Shown here: piece after piece, positions 6,727-13,960 of the stretch
Position numbering within the stretch: position 1 is the stretch's first letter
How the letters are laid out: every line of letters starts with the position of its first letter
NCBI GenBank assembly: GCA_047972135.1
Contig: JBKEAJ010000095.1
Span: 1-13,960 of the forward strand
Source: JBKEAJ01 sp047972135
GTDB lineage: Bacteria; Bacteroidota; Bacteroidia; Bacteroidales; Prolixibacteraceae
Length of the DNA: 13,960 nucleotides
Direction of reading: 5' to 3'
The notes under the pieces: model-generated
What the model saw: only the letters and a program-made list of their open reading frames with translations
Told to the model about the DNA's origin: nothing
The model's database searches: none
Position numbers and translations under genes: made by a program

Positions 6727-7236
6727 ATGGATTTTTTAACGCCTCATTTGGGAACTGCCTTTTGGGCATTGGTTATTTTTTTGGTATCCTTTGCCATACT
6801 CAAAAAGTATGCGTGGAAGCCGATATTGGAAGCCTTGCGTCATCGTGAGCATGCCATCAACATGTCATTGCAAAGTGCAAAGCATGCTAGAGAGGAGCAT
6901 GAGAAACTGATGAACGACAATGAGAAGATAATCACGGCGACACTAAAACAAAAGGAGAAAATCTTGGCAGAGGCTAATGCTACGAAAGCAGAAATAATAG
7001 AGCGGTCGAGAGTAGAAGCGAAGACGGAGGCTGAGAAGATCATTGAGCAGGCACGCAGGCAGATATCCCACGAAAGGGAGCTTGCCGAGAATGAGATAAA
7101 AGAGCAGCTATTGAACCTAGCTATTACTGTTTCAGAAAAGGCTGTAACGACCGAGCTTAACAACGCAGAGTTCAACAGCGCATTGATAACAGAGCTTACC
7201 AAAGAGGCGGATATTGCAATCAGTAAAAGTGTTTAG
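6727..7236 (+). CDS. atpF: F-type ATP synthase subunit b
   Basis: The 169-residue peripheral stalk subunit has one N-terminal membrane helix (about 10-25, FWALVIFLVSFAIL) followed by KKYAWKPI and a long charged helical region to about 140, rich in Ala, Glu and Lys and fit for a coiled coil. This is the standard layout and length for subunit b. It follows atpE after seven bases and is separated from atpH by three. It should anchor F1 to Fo by binding the delta subunit encoded next. Confidence 0.96.
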   Translation: MDFLTPHLGTAFWALVIFLVSFAILKKYAWKPILEALRHREHAINMSLQSAKHAREEHEKLMNDNEKIITATLKQKEKILAEANATKAEIIERSRVEAKTEAEKIIEQARRQISHERELAENEIKEQLLNLAITVSEKAVTTELNNAEFNSALITELTKEADIAISKSV

Positions 7237-7239
7237 GTT

Positions 7240-7779
7240 TTGAATAAGAACAGGAAGCTCATAAAGCGGTATGCACAAGCACTTGTCAATTCGTACACAA
7301 GCGATTCGGACTTGGCACGTCTTCGCAAAGAGATAGACTATCTTGCAGCCTTGTATATAAAGGACGAGTCGTTCAGGAGTTTGGTTACTCACCCGAAAAT
7401 CAACAAGCAAACTCGTGTGGAGGTGATTCGTCAGGCATTAGGGAGCAAAATCGGCGACAAGCTGTTAAATTCTTTATGCATCATTACCGAAAACGGAAGG
7501 ATAGACGAGCTTATCAATCTCAGAAAGATGGTATTGCAGCTCATTGACAAGAGGCAAAATATTCATACCATCGACCTGCGCACTGCACAAAAAGCAGACC
7601 CAAAACAGTTTGAAAGCATCCGACAGCAGCTGGAGAAGAAACTCGGCGGCAAGGTGAAATTTCATTTCATCATCGACCCTTCAATAATCGGGGGTTTTGT
7701 GCTAAGCACCGATTCTTTGCTGTATGACAATAGTCTCAGGACGAAATACAAAACTCTGGAAAGAGAATTAAAACTTTAA
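7240..7779 (+). CDS. atpH: F-type ATP synthase subunit delta
   Basis: The 179-residue OSCP/delta protein starts with the expected NRKLIKRYAQALVNS helix and ends with the conserved C-terminal region KVKFHFIIDPSIIGGFVLSTDSLLYDNSL (residues about 138-166, given here by its key motif only: IIGGF then DNSL). It joins the top of F1 to the b stalk. The start is TTG at 7240-7242, three bases after the atpF stop. No in-frame ATG or GTG lies nearby that would keep the conserved first helix, and the next Met is over 90 residues in. Translation probably depends on ribosomes finishing atpF. Confidence 0.94.
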   Translation: MNKNRKLIKRYAQALVNSYTSDSDLARLRKEIDYLAALYIKDESFRSLVTHPKINKQTRVEVIRQALGSKIGDKLLNSLCIITENGRIDELINLRKMVLQLIDKRQNIHTIDLRTAQKADPKQFESIRQQLEKKLGGKVKFHFIIDPSIIGGFVLSTDSLLYDNSLRTKYKTLERELKL

Positions 7780-7796
7780 GATTTAGAACAAAAGAC

Positions 7797-9374
7797 ATGA
7801 GTCAGATAAAACCCTCAGAAATATCAAAAATCCTAAAAGAACGCATTGACGGGGTAGACTTGTCGGCAAAATTTGAGGAGACGGGTACGGTTATCCAAAG
7901 TGGCGACGGGATAGCCCGTGTTTACGGACTTTCCAAAGTTGGTTTGAACGAGATGATCGAGTTTGAAAACGGCACTAAAGGTATTGCATTCAACATTGAG
8001 GAAGACAATGTGGGAACCATCATCATGGGCGATTTCCACAATATCAGAGAGGGCTTTAAAGTAAAACGGCTTTATAAAACAGCCTCTCTGCAAGTTGGCG
8101 AAGGCATATTAGGGCGAGTGGTGAATACTTTGGGCGAAGCCATCGACGGCAAAGGCGACATTGCAGGCAAGACTGTCAACCTTCCTTTTGAGCGCAAAGC
8201 ACCGGGTGTGATTTACCGACAGCCTGTGAAGCAGCCCCTGCAAACCGGCATTAAAGCTGTTGATGCAATGATACCCATAGGGCGTGGTCAACGGGAATTA
8301 ATAATCGGCGACCGACAGACCGGAAAGACCTCAATCGCCATAGACACGATACTAAATCAGCTTAATGGGCACAAGAACAACGACCCGGTTTACTGCATAT
8401 ACGTAGCTATCGGACAAAAAAGCTCTACCATTGCCCATATAGTTTCTACACTGGAGAAGCATGGAGCGATGGAATACACCACCGTCGTAAACGCCTCAGC
8501 ATCAGAGCCTGCCACCTTGCAATATCTAGCACCTTATGCAGCCACTGCCATAGGTGAATATTTTAGAGACACCGGGCGACATGCACTTATAATATACGAC
8601 GACTTGTCGAAGCAAGCAGTAGCATATAGGGAAATATCGCTGTTAATGCGCCGTCCACCGGGCAGGGAAGCCTATCCGGGCGACATTTTCTATCTGCATT
8701 CTAGGCTATTGGAGCGTTCTGCAAAGCTCATCGAGAATGACGAGCTTATCAGAAACATGCCCGACATGCCCGAAGAACTGAGAAACATCAGCAAGGGCGG
8801 GGGTTCGCTGACCTCACTGCCTATTATTGAAACGCAGGCGGGAGATGTTTCGGCATATATCCCGACCAACGTTATTTCCATTACCGACGGGCAAATATTC
8901 CTCGAAGCCGATTTATTCAACTCGGGAGTACTCCCTGCCATCAACGTAGGAATATCGGTATCTCGTGTGGGTAGTAGCGCACAAATCAGACCTATGAAGA
9001 GCATTGCGGGTTCGTTGAAGGTTGAGCAAGCACAATATCGTGAGCTTGAAGCCTTCTCGAAGATGGGCAGCGACATGGATTCCGCCACAAAACTAACACT
9101 CGACAAAGGGGCGAGAAATGTTGAGATATTGAAGCAACACAATTACTCGCCAATGCCTGTAGGCGAGCAGCTTGCCATACTATATTGCGGTGTCAACAAT
9201 TTGCTCCGCAAGCTGCCAACTAACAAGATACGAGCATTTGAAAAAGCCTATCTGCAAGACTTGAAAATAAATCATGGGGACTTGTTCTGTAAATTTGAAG
9301 CAGGGACAATGACAAAGGAAGACGAAAAAGAATTGAAAGATATTATCAGCAACACTATCAAATCACTTCTTTAA
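7797..9374 (+). CDS. atpA: F-type ATP synthase subunit alpha
   Basis: The 525-residue non-catalytic nucleotide-binding F1 subunit is complete. It shows the Walker A loop GDRQTGKTS at 171-179, the Walker B strand LIIYDDLS at 264-271, the family signature PAINVGISVS at 380-389 and the arginine that reaches into the catalytic site of beta (Arg390, SVSRVGS). The N-terminal beta-barrel (about 25-95) and the C-terminal helical domain are as expected, and the length is slightly above the typical value of about 510. The partner beta subunit is not encoded in this window. Confidence 0.98.
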   Translation: MSQIKPSEISKILKERIDGVDLSAKFEETGTVIQSGDGIARVYGLSKVGLNEMIEFENGTKGIAFNIEEDNVGTIIMGDFHNIREGFKVKRLYKTASLQVGEGILGRVVNTLGEAIDGKGDIAGKTVNLPFERKAPGVIYRQPVKQPLQTGIKAVDAMIPIGRGQRELIIGDRQTGKTSIAIDTILNQLNGHKNNDPVYCIYVAIGQKSSTIAHIVSTLEKHGAMEYTTVVNASASEPATLQYLAPYAATAIGEYFRDTGRHALIIYDDLSKQAVAYREISLLMRRPPGREAYPGDIFYLHSRLLERSAKLIENDELIRNMPDMPEELRNISKGGGSLTSLPIIETQAGDVSAYIPTNVISITDGQIFLEADLFNSGVLPAINVGISVSRVGSSAQIRPMKSIAGSLKVEQAQYRELEAFSKMGSDMDSATKLTLDKGARNVEILKQHNYSPMPVGEQLAILYCGVNNLLRKLPTNKIRAFEKAYLQDLKINHGDLFCKFEAGTMTKEDEKELKDIISNTIKSLL

Positions 9375-9394
9375 CAAGTAATTAGCAACACAGC

Positions 9395-10288
9395 ATGCCG
9401 AATTTAAAAAACATACGCAGCAGAATATCCTCATCAGGACAGACAAGAAAGATAACGTCGGCAATGAAGATGATATCGGCGGTGAAGCTGAGGAAATCGC
9501 AGGACAAACTTGTCAACCTGCGTCCCTATGCCGAGAAGCTAAAAGACATCGTACTGCACATCAACTCCATGCTGAACGAAAAGACAAAAATCAATTCTCC
9601 CTACATCGAAAAACGAGAGGTGAAGAAGGTGCTGATACTTGCCATCACGAGCGACAGGGGCTTGTGTGGCGGCTACAACACTGGCATTATGAAAGAAGCT
9701 ATCAATCTAGTAGTTGATAAGCATTCAGAGCATTATGGAAGCGGTGATATTGATTTTTACATAATCGGCAAGAAGGGTGTCAAAATAGCCAAAGAACTGG
9801 GTTTCAACATCAAACATTCCAAGATTGAAGAGATAGATGATATTGATTTTGGAAAGTCTAAAGAGATAGCAAATGAATTGATGGGAATATTTGAAAAGAA
9901 CACATATCAGAAGGTCTATTTGGTATATTCAAAGTTTAAGAACAGTGCGACCAACATCCCGACACACGAGCTGTTGCTACCGGTAGACCCTGAGCCTCCC
10001 CACACAGCCAAGGCCCTATCGTCGCACAAGGATGATTATATTTTTGAACCCTCGATACATAAAATAGCCGAAGAGCTGATACCTCTGCTAATTTACAACA
10101 GAGTTTACGTAGCATTCTGCAATGCCCAATCGTCTGAGAACGGCGCACGTATGACCTCCATGTATCAAGCGACGGAAAATGCCGACGACCTAATAGACAA
10201 GCTCAACCTCACCTACAACAAACTGAGGCAGGCAGCCATCACCAACGAGATATTGGAGGTAAGCTCAGGAGCAGAATCGCTGAAATGA
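9395..10288 (+). CDS. atpG: F-type ATP synthase subunit gamma
   Basis: The 297-residue central shaft of F1 is complete. The N-terminal helix carries the conserved NIRSRISS, TRKITSAMKMISAVKLRK motif (about 6-33), the Rossmann-like middle contains SDRGLCGGYN (about 86-95), and the C-terminal helix contains the signature ENGARMTSMYQATENAD through NKLRQAAITNEILEV near residues 248-290. It is the last gene of the atp group; a 91-base gap and a separate promoter precede nqrA. The absence of atpC and atpD after it is usual for Bacteroidetes, which commonly carry them apart from this block. Confidence 0.97.
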   Translation: MPNLKNIRSRISSSGQTRKITSAMKMISAVKLRKSQDKLVNLRPYAEKLKDIVLHINSMLNEKTKINSPYIEKREVKKVLILAITSDRGLCGGYNTGIMKEAINLVVDKHSEHYGSGDIDFYIIGKKGVKIAKELGFNIKHSKIEEIDDIDFGKSKEIANELMGIFEKNTYQKVYLVYSKFKNSATNIPTHELLLPVDPEPPHTAKALSSHKDDYIFEPSIHKIAEELIPLLIYNRVYVAFCNAQSSENGARMTSMYQATENADDLIDKLNLTYNKLRQAAITNEILEVSSGAESLK

Positions 10289-10307
10289 AAAATATTTCTC
10301 GTAGCTA

Positions 10308-10338
10308 TTTCATAAGCTCCTAATTTGTATTAACTTTG
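10308..10338 (+). promoter_or_regulatory. Candidate Bacteroidetes-type promoter for the nqr operon
   Basis: TAACTTTG at 10331-10338 matches the -7 consensus TAnnTTTG exactly. A TTTC (10308-10311), one base off the -33 TTTG, lies 19 bases upstream. The start point would be near 10345, giving a leader of about 35 bases before the nqrA ATG at 10380. It suggests that nqr is transcribed on its own, not only as a continuation of atp. Confidence 0.5.
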
Positions 10339-10379
10339 CGAGGCAGTAAAAACAAGTTTATATATAACATCAAATTTAT

Positions 10380-11735
10380 ATGTCTAATAGTTTCAAATTA
10401 AGACGAGGTTATGACATTAGACTGAAAGGGGATGTTGACACTGTACAGCTCAGTCCTGCAAAGGCTGAGTTTTATGCAGTTAAGCCAACAGATTTCCTCT
10501 CGTTGACACCAAAATTGGCAGTAAAGGTCAATGACAAGGTCAAAGCAGGGAGTCCACTCTTTTTCAACAAATTACAGCCTCAGTCGATGGTATGTTCTCC
10601 TGTCAGCGGAGAAGTAGTAGCCATCAATCGCGGGGAACGCCGCAGGATAGAAGAAATCGTAATCAAAGCTGACGAAAACATTGACTACGAGAACTTTGAC
10701 ACAGCTTCTTCTTCGGCAGAACAAATCAAAAGTACACTTCAAAAAAGTGGTTTGTGGTCTTTTTTCGTACAGCGACCTTACGGAGTTATCGTAAATCCTG
10801 AGGAAACACCACAGCACATTTATGTTTCGTGCTTCGACAGCTCACCTTTGGCAAACGACATGGAGCATTCTTTGTGCGATGACATTGCGGAGTTTAAGAG
10901 TGGCGTAGAGATTTTGAAGAAACTCACTAGCGGTCAGGTTCGTTTGGGTCTAAACTCCAAAGTATCGAACTCCATTTTTGGAGGCATTGACGGTGTTGAG
11001 TACAACTCTTTTGGCGGAGCGCATCCGGCAGGCAACGTAGGCGTACAGATTTCCAAAGTATCGCCTTTGAACAAGGGTGAAAAAGTTTGGACCATCTCTC
11101 CACAGGCGGTGGTTTACATCGGTCGTTTGTTCTCCAAAGGTCATTACGATGTTTCTCTCAATGTAAAAGTGGCAGGCACACGAGCAAAGGACAAAGGCTA
11201 CGTATCGACCATTGTTGGTGCACAAATCAAGTCTCTTGTAACTGTTGACACACCATCGGGAAAAACGAGGATGCCAAATTCGAGGATAATCAGCGGTAAT
11301 ATTCTTACGGGACACAGTGTTGTTGAAGACGGCTATTTGGGAAGTTTTCACAATTTGATTACTTGTATTCCCAACGGCGACTACTATAAGTTCTTTGGCT
11401 GGGCAACACCCGGTCTTACTGAGTTTAGTGTGTCTCGTACATTCTTCGGGTGGATATGTCCGAAGCGTAAATATGACATTGACACGAACACCCACGGCGA
11501 GGAGCGAGCTTTTGTAATGAGCGGACAGTACGAGAAAGTTCTTCCTATGGACATTCTTCCTGTGTATCTGTTGAAAGCTATACTTGCCAACGACATCGAC
11601 AAGATGGAGCAACTTGGTATCTACGAGGTTATAGAAGAAGATTTAGCACTTTGCGAGGTTATCTGCACATCGAAGATTGACGTGCAACAAATTCTGCGTG
11701 AAGGCATTAACACAATGATAACAGAAATAGGGTAA
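10380..11735 (+). CDS. nqrA: Na+-translocating NADH:quinone reductase subunit A
   Basis: The 451-residue protein matches NqrA along its length: the opening LRRGYDIRLKG, a lipoyl-like hybrid-barrel region around 45-85 (VKVNDKVKAGSPLFF, then SPVSGEVVAI), the conserved RPYGVIVNP-x-ETP-x-x-IYVSCFDSSPLA stretch at 132-157, and a C-terminal region with GEERAFVMSGQYEKV and EEDLALCEVIC. NqrA is a cytoplasmic-side subunit of the complex that oxidises NADH, reduces quinone and exports Na+; it carries no covalent flavin itself. It is first in the nqr operon and is followed by nqrB after 11 bases. Confidence 0.97.
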   Translation: MSNSFKLRRGYDIRLKGDVDTVQLSPAKAEFYAVKPTDFLSLTPKLAVKVNDKVKAGSPLFFNKLQPQSMVCSPVSGEVVAINRGERRRIEEIVIKADENIDYENFDTASSSAEQIKSTLQKSGLWSFFVQRPYGVIVNPEETPQHIYVSCFDSSPLANDMEHSLCDDIAEFKSGVEILKKLTSGQVRLGLNSKVSNSIFGGIDGVEYNSFGGAHPAGNVGVQISKVSPLNKGEKVWTISPQAVVYIGRLFSKGHYDVSLNVKVAGTRAKDKGYVSTIVGAQIKSLVTVDTPSGKTRMPNSRIISGNILTGHSVVEDGYLGSFHNLITCIPNGDYYKFFGWATPGLTEFSVSRTFFGWICPKRKYDIDTNTHGEERAFVMSGQYEKVLPMDILPVYLLKAILANDIDKMEQLGIYEVIEEDLALCEVICTSKIDVQQILREGINTMITEIG

Positions 11736-11746
11736 ATTCCACTGAC

Positions 11747-12910
11747 ATGAGAAAGTTTTTAGATAAAATAAAACCAAATTTTGAGAAGGGTGGAAAGCTG
11801 CATATGTTTCATTCCGTGTTCGACGGTATGGAAACATTTCTTTTTGTCCCTAAACACACTTGCCACAACGGTGCGCATGTTCGCGACAATATTGATTTGA
11901 AGCGTACGATGATAGTTGTGGTAATGGCATTGATGCCTGCCTTTTTATTCGGCACATATAATGTTGGTTATCAGCATTATTTATCGATTGGCGACTTAGC
12001 ATCACAATCTATATGGAGCATGTTTTTATACGGCTTGCTGAAAGTACTTCCGATAGTAGTAGTTTCCTATGTGGTCGGATTGAGTATTGAGTTTTACTTT
12101 GCACAGAAGCGAGGGCACGGCATCAACGAGGGTTTCTTAGTTTCGGGTATGTTGATACCCTTAGTTTTGCCACCCACTACTCCACTCTGGATGGTTGCTC
12201 TAGCAACGGCTTTTGCGGTGATACTCGGCAAAGAGGTATTTGGCGGCACGGGCATGAACATCTGGAATCCCGCACTTATAGCCAGGGCATTTTTGTTTTT
12301 TGCCTATCCGGGACGTATGAGTGGCGACAGCGTTTGGATTGCCAACAATGCGAGCGACAAAATAGTTGACGGCTTCACTAGTGCGACACCTCTTGCGAGG
12401 CTAGCAGCCGAAAGCGGCGGAAGCACATCGTTTAGTATAATGGACTCAATCACAGGATTAATACCTGGTTCGATTGGGGAAACCTCCGTTATTGCGATAT
12501 TGATTGGTGCGATAATACTTATTTGGACAGGCATTGGCAGTTGGAAGATTATGCTGGCAACGGTTCTGGGAGCATTAGGAACGGGCATGTTGTTCAATGT
12601 GGCAGCAGGTAGCAATGTTTATATGGCAATACCTGCATGGCATCACTTAGTAATCGGCGGATTTGCATTCGGAGCTGTATTTATGGCGACCGACCCTGTA
12701 TCGGCAGCACAAACTGAAACGGGAAAATGGATTTACGGCATACTGATAGGAGTATTCGTAATGATTTTCCGTGTATTAAATCCTGCTTTCCCCGAGGGCA
12801 TGATGTTAGCAATATTGCTAATGAATACTTTTGCACCGCTTATCGACCATTATGTGGTACAGGCGAATGTCAGCAGGAGATTGAGGAGAGCTAAAGTAAG
12901 AGTAAACTAA
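11747..12910 (+). CDS. nqrB: Na+-translocating NADH:quinone reductase subunit B
   Basis: The 387-residue integral membrane subunit holds covalent FMN and forms part of the ion path. The motif GGTGMNIWNPALIARAF (166-182) is strongly conserved in NqrB. The flavinylation site reads D208-G-F-T-S-A-T214, matching the D-x-x-[ST]-x-[AS]-T pattern used by the flavin transferase ApbE, so Thr214 is the likely attachment residue. About ten membrane helices are visible, and the TDPVSA motif (315-320) is also typical. No apbE gene is present in the window. NqrB receives electrons from the other subunits and is close to the quinone site in the known structures. Confidence 0.97.
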   Translation: MRKFLDKIKPNFEKGGKLHMFHSVFDGMETFLFVPKHTCHNGAHVRDNIDLKRTMIVVVMALMPAFLFGTYNVGYQHYLSIGDLASQSIWSMFLYGLLKVLPIVVVSYVVGLSIEFYFAQKRGHGINEGFLVSGMLIPLVLPPTTPLWMVALATAFAVILGKEVFGGTGMNIWNPALIARAFLFFAYPGRMSGDSVWIANNASDKIVDGFTSATPLARLAAESGGSTSFSIMDSITGLIPGSIGETSVIAILIGAIILIWTGIGSWKIMLATVLGALGTGMLFNVAAGSNVYMAIPAWHHLVIGGFAFGAVFMATDPVSAAQTETGKWIYGILIGVFVMIFRVLNPAFPEGMMLAILLMNTFAPLIDHYVVQANVSRRLRRAKVRVN

Positions 12911-12922
12911 AAGCATAGAGTA

Positions 12923-13645
12923 ATGAATGTAAATAAGAACTCATATATATTTACGTATGCAACGATAATAGTATTGGTAGTTGCAGCGACTTTAGCTACT
13001 CTATATCTTGTATTGAAGCCTTATCAGGATGCCAATATCAAGACAGAGAAACAACAGAACATACTTGGAGCAGCAAATCTGACAGTCGGCAAAAGCGATG
13101 CAGAAGCTACTTTCAACGGAAAGATAAAAGCCTATTTGGTTAACAGCAAGGGCGAGGCAAAGGCTTTCGAGGGCGACAAGGCCTCTGAGAGTGAAGCATT
13201 TAAGGTTGACATGAAGAAACTGAAAGCTCAATCAGCAGAAAGTCAGCAGCTTCCACTTTTCATACTCACTGCCGACGATGGTTCGTCGAAGTATATCATT
13301 CCGCTCTACGGCACAGGGCTTTGGGGTGCTATTTGGGGCTATATCTGCTTGGATAGCGACATGCAGACTATCTGCGGAGCGGTATTCGACCATAAAAGTG
13401 AAACTCCCGGTCTTGGTGCAGAAATAGCTGAGAGTAGTTTTCAGGAGAGATTCAACGGCAAGAAGATTTTTGATGCCGACGAGAACTTTAAGACTTTCAC
13501 GATAGCAAAACAAGGAGAGAAAGCAGAGGAGCAGTACAAGGTTGATGGTATTACGGGAGGAACCCTTACAAGCAAGGGGCTTCAGAATATGATTAACAGC
13601 TGCGTAGCACTATACGAACCCTATTTTAAGAATAAAAAACAGTAG
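12923..13645 (+). CDS. nqrC: Na+-translocating NADH:quinone reductase subunit C
   Basis: The 240-residue protein has one N-terminal membrane helix (about 9-31) and an extra-cytoplasmic FMN domain. PLYGTGLWGAIWGYI (127-141) and ETPGLGAEI (160-168) are family hallmarks. The flavinylation site is D208-G-I-T-G-G-T214-L-T-S, with Thr214 the expected covalent FMN attachment point. Its T-G-G-T core departs slightly from the common S-G-A-T. NqrC passes electrons between the intramembrane iron centre and NqrB. The gene follows nqrB after 12 bases and precedes nqrD by five. Confidence 0.97.
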   Translation: MNVNKNSYIFTYATIIVLVVAATLATLYLVLKPYQDANIKTEKQQNILGAANLTVGKSDAEATFNGKIKAYLVNSKGEAKAFEGDKASESEAFKVDMKKLKAQSAESQQLPLFILTADDGSSKYIIPLYGTGLWGAIWGYICLDSDMQTICGAVFDHKSETPGLGAEIAESSFQERFNGKKIFDADENFKTFTIAKQGEKAEEQYKVDGITGGTLTSKGLQNMINSCVALYEPYFKNKKQ

Positions 13646-13650
13646 TAGCC

Positions 13651-13960
13651 ATGAGTGAAAAAGAACCATTATTTTCAAAGAAAAACAGGCAGCTGGTTAC
13701 TAACCCGCTGAGTGTTAGCAACCCTATCACCATTCAGGTCTTGGGTATCTGTTCGGCACTTGCTGTTACCATTCAGTTGAAGCCGTCGTTGGTGATGGCA
13801 CTCTCAGTAACGTTTGTTGTCGTTATGTCGAGTTTGATTATTTCTTTACTTAGAAATACTATTCCATCACGCATAAGGATTATCGTGCAGCTGATTGTTG
13901 TAGCGTTCTTAGTGATTGTGGTAGACCAAGTGCTTAAAGCCTTTATGTATGATGTCAGCA
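13651..13960 (+). CDS. nqrD: Na+-translocating NADH:quinone reductase subunit D, N-terminal part (runs off right edge)
   Basis: An ATG at 13651 opens a frame that stays open to the window edge, giving 103 codons. The translation includes NPLSVSNPITIQVLGICSALAV (about residues 18-39, given by its key motif GICSALAV), then QLKPSLVMALSVTFV, LLRNTIPSRIRIIVQ and VVDQVLKAFMYD, all hallmarks of NqrD/RnfA-type membrane subunits. Cys34 in GICSAL is one of the ligands expected for the iron-sulfur centre shared with NqrE. The rest of nqrD, then nqrE and nqrF, should follow to the right. Confidence 0.96.
   Translation, partial: MSEKEPLFSKKNRQLVTNPLSVSNPITIQVLGICSALAVTIQLKPSLVMALSVTFVVVMSSLIISLLRNTIPSRIRIIVQLIVVAFLVIVVDQVLKAFMYDVS

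Noticed and set aside
10281..10313. Inverted repeat around ATGAAA / TTTCAT after atpG as a terminator
   Set aside because: The stem is six A/T-rich pairs with a long loop and no following T-tract, too weak to call.
10950..11612. A 220-codon minus-strand frame inside nqrA
   Set aside because: It is a shadow of the strongly conserved nqrA reading frame; its translation is rich in Cys, Arg and Tyr and has no domain pattern. The same applies to the minus-strand frames in atpA and the plus-strand frames in the symporter and epimerase genes.

Overview
The window looks like chromosomal DNA from a member of the Bacteroidota, most likely Bacteroidales. The evidence is a SusC/RagA-type outer-membrane transporter at the left edge, an F-type ATP synthase a subunit with a signal peptide and a long N-terminal extension, a six-subunit-type Na+-NQR operon, AT-rich gaps without clear Shine-Dalgarno sequences, and promoters that fit the Bacteroidetes TTTG / TAnnTTTG pattern. 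Genus cannot be read from this sequence alone.

Left third (1-4430, minus strand). Three tightly packed genes run leftward: an NlpC/P60 lipoprotein peptidase with SH3-like regions, an L-Ala-D/L-Glu-type dipeptide epimerase, and a sodium:solute symporter. They read as a peptidoglycan-peptide salvage operon: the peptidase releases L-Ala-D-Glu outside the cytoplasm, a transporter brings it in, and the epimerase makes L-Ala-L-Glu, which ordinary peptidases can hydrolyse. After a 292-base gap, the start of a SusC-like gene runs off the left edge.

Middle (4431-5396). A divergent promoter region separates that operon from a rightward two-gene unit: a DUF1778 (TacA-like) ribbon-helix-helix antitoxin and a four-base-overlapping partner. 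The partner begins as a GNAT toxin of the TacT type. At about residue 94, just before the acetyl-CoA-binding loop, it switches to a charged linker followed by two hydrophobic helices. This chimera is the most unusual object in the window. It lies 38 bases upstream of atpB, where no strong separate promoter is visible.

Right two thirds (5397-13960, plus strand). atpB-E-F-H-A-G encode Fo and most of F1. The beta (atpD) and epsilon (atpC) genes are not here and must lie elsewhere. After a 91-base gap with a good Bacteroidetes-type promoter come nqrA, nqrB, nqrC and the beginning of nqrD, encoding the Na+-translocating NADH:quinone oxidoreductase; nqrE and nqrF should follow beyond the edge.

Taken together, NQR would oxidise NADH and build a sodium gradient that can power the symporter. 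The ATP synthase c subunit lacks the usual sodium-ligand residues and so looks proton-coupled. Most of the window is ordinary housekeeping bioenergetics. The accessory interest is concentrated in the toxin-antitoxin remnant or fusion and in the substrate of the salvage-operon symporter.
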